Source: JAHEAO01 sp037968535 (GTDB taxonomy: Bacteria > Pseudomonadota > Alphaproteobacteria > Rhodobacterales > Rhodobacteraceae). From it: a stretch of 10,325 nucleotides of DNA. The notes beneath the pieces are model-generated. The model had not been told where the DNA came from. It searched no databases and was given only the letters and a program-made list of their open reading frames with translations. The position numbers and the translations under genes were made by a program. Shown in pieces: positions 5,267 through 10,325 of this stretch. The DNA lies in contig JBBKVT010000077.1 of assembly GCA_037968535.1 (NCBI GenBank), positions 1-10,325 of the forward strand. The letters run 5' to 3'. How positions within the stretch are numbered: the first letter of the stretch is position 1; each line of letters opens with the position of its first letter.

Positions 5267-6364
5267 ATGGGTTTCAAAACTGGCATCGTCGGGCTGCCCA
5301 ATGTCGGCAAGTCGACACTGTTTAACGCATTGACCAGAACAGCTGCCGCACAAGCCGCGAACTTTCCGTTCTGCACCATCGAGCCAAACGTGGGCGAAGT
5401 TGCCGTTCCTGATGAACGCCTTGATATCCTGGCCAAGATCGCCGGATCAAAACAGATCATTCCGACCCGGATGACCTTTGTTGACATTGCCGGTCTGGTC
5501 AAAGGCGCGTCCAAAGGCGAAGGCCTCGGCAACCAGTTTCTCGCCAACATCCGCGAATGCGACGCCATCGCCCATGTCGTGCGCTGTTTCGAGGATCCGG
5601 ACGTGACCCACGTAGAGGGTCGCGTTGACCCCATTGAGGACGCCCGCACAATTGAGACTGAATTGATGCTTGCGGATATGGAATCGATCGAGAAACGCGT
5701 GCAGGGCCTGTCCCGCAAAGTCCGCGGCGGCGACAAGGAAGCGATCCAGCAAGAGCGCCTGCTGAAGGCCGCCCTGACAGCGCTTGATCAGGGGCAACCG
5801 GCCCGCAGCGTTCAAGTTCTGGATGAAGATGCGAAGGCTTGGCGGATGCTGCAGCTTTTGACGGCGAAACCGATCCTGTATGTCTGCAACGTCGATGAGG
5901 CCGAGGCCGCGACCGGCAATGCGCATTCCGCCGCGATCGAGAATATGGCCGAGGCAGAGGGCGCGGCTGCGGTGGTGATCTCGGCAAAGATCGAGGAAGA
6001 GATCAGCCAACTCGACCGTGAGGAGGCCGAAATGTTCCTTGACGAGATGGGGCTGAACGAGGCGGGCCTCGACCGGCTGATCAAGGCGGGCCACAAACTG
6101 TTGGGCCTGCAGACCTATTTCACTGTCGGCCCAAAAGAGGCGCGGGCCTGGACGATCCGCAAGGGCATGCTCGCGCCGCAAGCGGCCGGGGTCATCCACG
6201 GCGATTTCGAGCGCGGGTTTATCCGAGCCGAAACGATTGCATACGATGATTACGTCGCGGGCAAGGGCGAGTCCGGCGCGAAGGAAGCGGGCAAGATGCG
6301 GGTCGAAGGCAAAAGCTACGAGGTCAAGGACGGCGACGTGCTGCACTTCCTGTTCAATGCCTGA
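5267..6364 (+). CDS. ychF: Redox-regulated P-loop ATPase YchF (OLA1 family)
   Basis: YchF (365 aa) is a near-universal cytoplasmic P-loop protein of the Obg/TRAFAC class that binds ribosomes and hydrolyses ATP rather than GTP; it has been linked to oxidative stress response and translation. G1 is GLPNVGKST at 9-17 and G3 with the YchF signature is DIAGLVKGASKGEGLGN at about 73-89. The G4 position reads NVDE at about 208-211 instead of NKxD, which accounts for the family's loss of GTP specificity. A helical insertion (about 130-180) and a C-terminal TGS domain (about 280-365, including YFTVGPKEARAW and GDVLHFLFNA) complete the usual architecture and length. The ATG follows GGGAG at 8 bases. 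pth, often next to ychF in other bacteria, is not present here. The gene converges on the RND permease with only 19 bases between stop codons. Confidence 0.97.
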   Translation: MGFKTGIVGLPNVGKSTLFNALTRTAAAQAANFPFCTIEPNVGEVAVPDERLDILAKIAGSKQIIPTRMTFVDIAGLVKGASKGEGLGNQFLANIRECDAIAHVVRCFEDPDVTHVEGRVDPIEDARTIETELMLADMESIEKRVQGLSRKVRGGDKEAIQQERLLKAALTALDQGQPARSVQVLDEDAKAWRMLQLLTAKPILYVCNVDEAEAATGNAHSAAIENMAEAEGAAAVVISAKIEEEISQLDREEAEMFLDEMGLNEAGLDRLIKAGHKLLGLQTYFTVGPKEARAWTIRKGMLAPQAAGVIHGDFERGFIRAETIAYDDYVAGKGESGAKEAGKMRVEGKSYEVKDGDVLHFLFNA

Positions 6365-6383
6365 ACGAAGCAGGGAATAATTC

Positions 6384-9300
6384 TCAGCCGCGCGACCTGG
6401 CTGCCTTGGGCAAGGGCGGGTTCGACCGGTTCGGCTGTGCGGCCTTGGATTTTTGCCAGAACCAGCGCCGCTTGCGCTCGCCATCGCGCGACACGACCAT
6501 CAGCATCGACGGCGTCACGATCAGCGTCAGAACGGTCGCGAACGCCAAGCCAAAGACGATGGAGCTGGACAGCGCGATCCACCATTGCGTCGATGGCGCA
6601 CCATAGGTGGTTTCGTGGCTCATCAATTCCAGGTTCAAACCGAATGCGATCGGCAGGACGCCGAGGATCGCGGTCATCGCAGTAAGCACGACGGGGCGTG
6701 CGCGTTCGCGGCAGGTCTCGATGATCGCATCGACCTTTTCCATGCCTTCGCGGCGCAGCGTGTCATAGGTGTCGATCAGAACGATGTTGTTGTTGACCAC
6801 GATCCCCGCCAGCGCAATCACCCCGATGCCGGTCATCACCACGCCAAATGGTTGTCCCATGATCAACAGGCCCAGAAACACGCCGATGGTCGACATGATC
6901 ACTGCCGACAGCACCAGACCCAGCGATATGAAGCGGTTGAAATGCCATAACAGCACGGCGAAGATCAGCGCCAGTGCAGCGCCAAAGGCCTTGGTCAGGA
7001 ACGCGCCGGCTGCCGCCTGTTCCTCGTCTTCGCCGGCGAGTTTCCAGCGAATGCCCAGTTTCTCGAGGTCCGCTGCCTCAAGCTGCGCGGTGATCGCATC
7101 GCGGACTGGCGCGGCTTGCACGCCCTCGCGGATACCAGCCTGAACCGTCACGGTTCGCCGACTGTCGATCCGGGTTAGCGTACCGGTTGTGGGTGCCGCC
7201 TTTCGGGTGACGAAATTCGAGATCGGAACCGCACCGTTCGGGGTCTCGATCCGCATCTGGTCAAGCGTCGAGATTGTCCGCTGATCCGGCGGCAGGCGCA
7301 GCACGATATCTACGGCGTCATCGGACCCGGCAGGGCGATAGTCGGACAGCTTCAGTCCTGTCGTCACGAGTTGCACGATAGCGCCGGCCGCGGCAGGCGA
7401 TACGCCATAGCGCGTCGCGGCGGCCCGGTCGATCTGAAGCTCCCAATCGACACCGGGCGGCGGTAGGCCGTTGTCGATATCAATGACGTCCGGCATCTTT
7501 GCCAATTCGCCCGCTACCTTGCGGGCCACATCTGTCAAGCCGGACGGGTCGTCCGCCGACAGTTGGACCTGGATCGCCTTGCCAGTCGGCGGCCCTGCCT
7601 GTGGCACCGAGACCTCAACATCGGCACCGGGGATGCCCTTCATTTCTTCGCGCAGATTGGCAAGGATTTCATTGGCGGGCTTGCGTTCACGCCAGTCGAC
7701 GAATTCGTACTGGATCACGCCGACGACGTCCGGTGCCACGTCATTGCCTGCGCCTCCGGCTTCGCCCGACCGGGTATAGACGGTCTTGATGCCGGGCCAG
7801 CCAAGGATGCGCTGCTCGGCTTGACGCACCAGAGCGTCCTTTTCGTCGATCGACAGGTTGCCGCGGGCATGGACATACAGCAGTCCGTATTCGGGTTCGA
7901 CGTTCGGAAAGAACTCGACCCCGTTGCCGAACTTGCCGTAGGCCACGGGGACCGCCAGCAGCGCGGCGATTGCCAGCGTGATCACCAGGAACGGATGTTG
8001 GATCGCCAGGCGCACCAGGCGCATGTAAAGCCCATCGGGCGGGGTTTCCTGCTTTTCGGTGCGGCCAGCAAAAATGGCCCCGAGGGTCGGCGTGAAGATC
8101 AGCGCGTAAAGCATCGAGGCCGACAGTGTCGCGATCAGCGTGATCGGCAGGTATTTCATGAACTCGCCGACAATTCCGGGCCAGAACAACAGTGGCGAAA
8201 AGGCCGCGACCCGCGTCAGGGTCGCCGCAATGACCGGTCCGGCCATGCGGTGCGACGCCATCGCGAAAGCCTCGCGTTTGTCGATGCCTTCGGACATGCG
8301 CCGTTCGGCATACTCGGTGACAATGATCGCGTCATCGACGAGCATCCCGACCGCAAGGATCAGGCTGAACAGCACCACGATATTTACCGTCAGCCCGGCC
8401 AGCGACAGCACCAGAATTCCCATCAGGAACGAGGCAGGAATCGCCAGTCCGATCAGCAGCGATGCCCGGCCCGACAACGCGAAGAGGATCACGATGAAGA
8501 CCAGGACCACGGCAGTCAGCACGCTGTTCTGAAGGTCGGTCAAAAGTTGGCGGATCGAGGTCGACTTATCCTGACTGAAGCTGACAATAGTGCCTTCCGG
8601 TAGCCGGCTCTGAAATGCGTTGGTGACGGCCTTGACCGCATCCACGGTCGCGATCAGGTTTGCGCCGGTGCGCTTGGACACTTCGATTGCCACTGCCGGG
8701 TTGCCGTCAAGCCGGGTTATCGACTCGGCGTCCTTGAACGTGGCGCGGACTGATGCAAGGTCGCGCGCCCGCACGATCGCGGTGCCGTTTGACAGGATCG
8801 GCAGGTTCGCGACATCCTCGGGGGTTTCGATCAGCGACGGAACCTTGATCGCATAGCTGCCTTCCGCGCCTTCCAGTGATCCCGCCGCGACCAACTGGTT
8901 GTTGGCGTTGAAGCCTGCGATCAAGGTGTCTGGGCGCAGCCCGTAAGACGACAATTTCACCGGATCAATGACCACCTCGACGCGGTCGTCGCGCACCCCC
9001 TTGAGGGCGGCGTCAAGGACACCTGACACCTCTTCGATCCGGTCGCGCAATTCGCGTCCGGTCCGGGCCAGCGCCCGTTCCGTCACATCGCCCGACAGCG
9101 TCACGACCAGTACCGGAAATTCCGAGATGTTAACCTCGTTCACGGTAGGCTCGTCGACACCGGACGGCAGGTCCGGGCGGGCCAGATCGACCTTGGTGCG
9201 CACGTCGGCGAGCGCCTTGGACAGATCGGCGCCAGCCTGGAACTCGATCAATACGTTGCCGCCACCCTGGTAGGCGGTCGATGTCATCTTCTTGATCCCG

Positions 9301-9524
9301 GCAATGGTTTTCAGCGAGGTTTCCATCGGTCGCAGCAACAAACGCTCGGAATCCTCGGGCGAGATGCCCTGATAGGTCATGCTGACATAGATGATCGGGA
9401 TCTGGATGTCCGGCTCGGCCTCTTTAGGGATCGATTGATAGGCCAGCGCGCCGGCCAGCATCAGGAAGATCAGCACTGATATCGTCAGGCGCGCATTGCG
9501 TATGGCGGCTTCGACGATGTTCAT
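6384..9524 (-). CDS. RND-family efflux permease (AcrB/HAE1 type)
   Basis: The product (1046 aa) is a full-length inner-membrane RND pump subunit, working as a trimer with a periplasmic adaptor and an outer-membrane channel to export drugs, lipophilic compounds or similar substrates by proton flow. The duplicated RND plan is visible: TM1 about 10-30, porter domain 31-330, TM2-TM6 about 335-485, TM7 about 510-530, second porter domain 531-840, TM8-TM12 about 845-1010. TM4 carries the proton-relay pair Asp397-Asp398 (GMLVDDAI). TM11 keeps Thr948 (RARPVVLTAM). At the TM10 position of AcrB Lys940 there is instead Asn911, in VVNNNIVLID; the same change occurs in a broad group of RND pumps. The C-terminal tail is basic and Pro-rich. 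The start overlaps the adaptor's stop as ATGA, with no strong ribosome binding site, so translational coupling is likely. Substrate is unknown. Confidence 0.95.
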   Translation of the reverse strand: MNIVEAAIRNARLTISVLIFLMLAGALAYQSIPKEAEPDIQIPIIYVSMTYQGISPEDSERLLLRPMETSLKTIAGIKKMTSTAYQGGGNVLIEFQAGADLSKALADVRTKVDLARPDLPSGVDEPTVNEVNISEFPVLVVTLSGDVTERALARTGRELRDRIEEVSGVLDAALKGVRDDRVEVVIDPVKLSSYGLRPDTLIAGFNANNQLVAAGSLEGAEGSYAIKVPSLIETPEDVANLPILSNGTAIVRARDLASVRATFKDAESITRLDGNPAVAIEVSKRTGANLIATVDAVKAVTNAFQSRLPEGTIVSFSQDKSTSIRQLLTDLQNSVLTAVVLVFIVILFALSGRASLLIGLAIPASFLMGILVLSLAGLTVNIVVLFSLILAVGMLVDDAIIVTEYAERRMSEGIDKREAFAMASHRMAGPVIAATLTRVAAFSPLLFWPGIVGEFMKYLPITLIATLSASMLYALIFTPTLGAIFAGRTEKQETPPDGLYMRLVRLAIQHPFLVITLAIAALLAVPVAYGKFGNGVEFFPNVEPEYGLLYVHARGNLSIDEKDALVRQAEQRILGWPGIKTVYTRSGEAGGAGNDVAPDVVGVIQYEFVDWRERKPANEILANLREEMKGIPGADVEVSVPQAGPPTGKAIQVQLSADDPSGLTDVARKVAGELAKMPDVIDIDNGLPPPGVDWELQIDRAAATRYGVSPAAAGAIVQLVTTGLKLSDYRPAGSDDAVDIVLRLPPDQRTISTLDQMRIETPNGAVPISNFVTRKAAPTTGTLTRIDSRRTVTVQAGIREGVQAAPVRDAITAQLEAADLEKLGIRWKLAGEDEEQAAAGAFLTKAFGAALALIFAVLLWHFNRFISLGLVLSAVIMSTIGVFLGLLIMGQPFGVVMTGIGVIALAGIVVNNNIVLIDTYDTLRREGMEKVDAIIETCRERARPVVLTAMTAILGVLPIAFGLNLELMSHETTYGAPSTQWWIALSSSIVFGLAFATVLTLIVTPSMLMVVSRDGERKRRWFWQKSKAAQPNRSNPPLPKAARSRG

Positions 9525-10325
9525 TCGACGGCCACCGCCGTGTCGCCGCCTTCGGCATCCGGCGGCGCGACGACGTTCACCTTTTCGCCGTCACGAACCA
9601 GATCCTGGCCCGATACGATGATCCGAACATCTTCGGGCACGCCACTTAGAACCAGCCCCGACGGGGTGTCGTCGATCAGGTCGACCGGTGCGAAACGCGC
9701 GATATCGTCCGCGCCGACCACCCGCAAACCGATCTCTCCGGCCTCCGACAGTGTGATGATCGAGCGCGGCACGCTGATTGCGGGGACCGGATCGGTGAAC
9801 AGGCTGACCTCGGCTGTCATCCCGGCTGGAATCTCGCGCTTTGGGTTCGGCAGGGCGATCTCAACTGCGAAGGTGCGGGTTTCGACCGAGGCCTCTTCCG
9901 AGATGAACCGCACCCGGCCCTTCATTTCAATCCCGTTGACAAGCCGGACATTGGCCTGCGCGCCCGTTGCGATGCTACGAACGTCGTTTTCGCTGATCTC
10001 TGTCTTCACCACGATTGGGTCCAATGCCAGGATTGTGGTGATCGGGGTGCCGATCTGGACCCATTCGCCGATCTCGACATCGACCGAGTCTACAACGCCG
10101 TTGAACGGGGCGCGCAGTACCAGCCGGTCCACAGCGGCTTTCGCCTGACTCAACTGCGCTTCCGCCGCCGCCTGTGCCGAGCGGGCGCCTATCAGGTTCA
10201 GCTCTGATGTATTGCCCTTGGCGAAGAGTTTTTGCGCCACGTCGAGTTCACGCTGGCGCTGATCCAAGGCGACTTCGGCAACCTTCGCGCCCGCGATGAC
10301 TTCGGCCCCTTCAAGCGTCATCACC
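9521..10325 (-). CDS. RND efflux periplasmic adaptor subunit, partial
   Basis: The final 267 or so residues of a membrane-fusion (HlyD/AcrA-like) protein are visible; the N-terminal part lies beyond the right edge. In order they show the end of the alpha-helical hairpin (about the first 65 visible residues, rich in Ala, Gln and Lys), then the second half of the lipoyl domain (LVLRAPFNGVVDSVDVEIGE, about 68-87). The beta-barrel follows (VVKTEISENDVRSIATG and on), then the membrane-proximal domain (about the last 80 residues). Such proteins bridge the RND permease and an outer-membrane TolC-type channel. The GTG and ATG near 10324 and 10321 should be internal codons, because the signal sequence, first lipoyl half and first hairpin helix are missing. 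Its stop codon overlaps the permease start by 4 bases, so the two are one operon and one complex. Confidence 0.92.
   Translation of the reverse strand, partial: VMTLEGAEVIAGAKVAEVALDQRQRELDVAQKLFAKGNTSELNLIGARSAQAAAEAQLSQAKAAVDRLVLRAPFNGVVDSVDVEIGEWVQIGTPITTILALDPIVVKTEISENDVRSIATGAQANVRLVNGIEMKGRVRFISEEASVETRTFAVEIALPNPKREIPAGMTAEVSLFTDPVPAISVPRSIITLSEAGEIGLRVVGADDIARFAPVDLIDDTPSGLVLSGVPEDVRIIVSGQDLVRDGEKVNVVAPPDAEGGDTAVAVE

Noticed and set aside
6365..6383. Gap between convergent ychF and RND permease searched for a shared terminator
   Set aside because: The 19 bases contain no convincing stem and no T-tract, so nothing is called here.
5447..6484. Minus-strand open frame (345 codons) antisense to ychF
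   Set aside because: YchF is unmistakable on the other strand and accounts for the whole stretch; the antisense product has no family features.
7563..8603. Plus-strand open frame (346 codons) antisense to the RND permease
   Set aside because: The translation is a His/Asp/Gln/Arg-rich shadow of a strongly conserved RND gene and resembles no protein family.

Overview
This GC-rich window comes from a bacterial chromosome, most likely an alphaproteobacterium of the Rhodobacteraceae (Roseobacter/Rhodobacter) type. The best clue is the gene at 3531-4397. Its product ends in a VPLPA-type C-terminal sorting signal, which belongs to the exosortase systems of that group. Protein sequence style and codon use fit. 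I see no tRNA, rRNA, CRISPR array, insertion sequence or phage gene. Coding density is high, and no gene-free stretch exceeds 200 bases.

Layout. (1) 46-1209, minus strand: an FMN-dependent L-lactate (alpha-hydroxy acid) dehydrogenase, divergent from (2) 1335-2108, plus strand: a ZIP-family metal transporter of the GufA type, with a long inverted repeat just ahead of its ribosome binding site. (3) 2132-2923, minus strand: tryptophan synthase alpha chain, convergent with the ZIP gene across 23 bases and standing without trpB. (4) 2986-3390, minus strand: a PhnB-like VOC protein upstream of trpA. (5) 3531-4397, minus strand: a secreted VPLPA-CTERM protein, followed by a likely hairpin terminator. 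(6) 4591-5154, plus strand and divergent from it: a two-helix membrane protein carrying a LuxR-type DNA-binding domain. (7) 5267-6364, plus strand: the conserved ATPase YchF. (8) 6384-9524 and 9521 to the window end, minus strand: an RND efflux permease and its periplasmic adaptor, overlapping by ATGA. The adaptor is cut by the window edge.

Most of the region is ordinary housekeeping and transport. The least conventional part is 3531-5154: an exosortase-type surface protein facing a membrane-anchored LuxR-like regulator, with a 193-base shared control region. That region holds two copies of a 16-base near-repeat 47 bases apart, one of them inside nested inverted repeats. A simple reading is a membrane sensor that controls the neighbouring surface protein, itself, or both. 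This is inference from layout and sequence only. The RND pair forms one translationally coupled efflux unit; its outer-membrane partner and substrate cannot be seen here.
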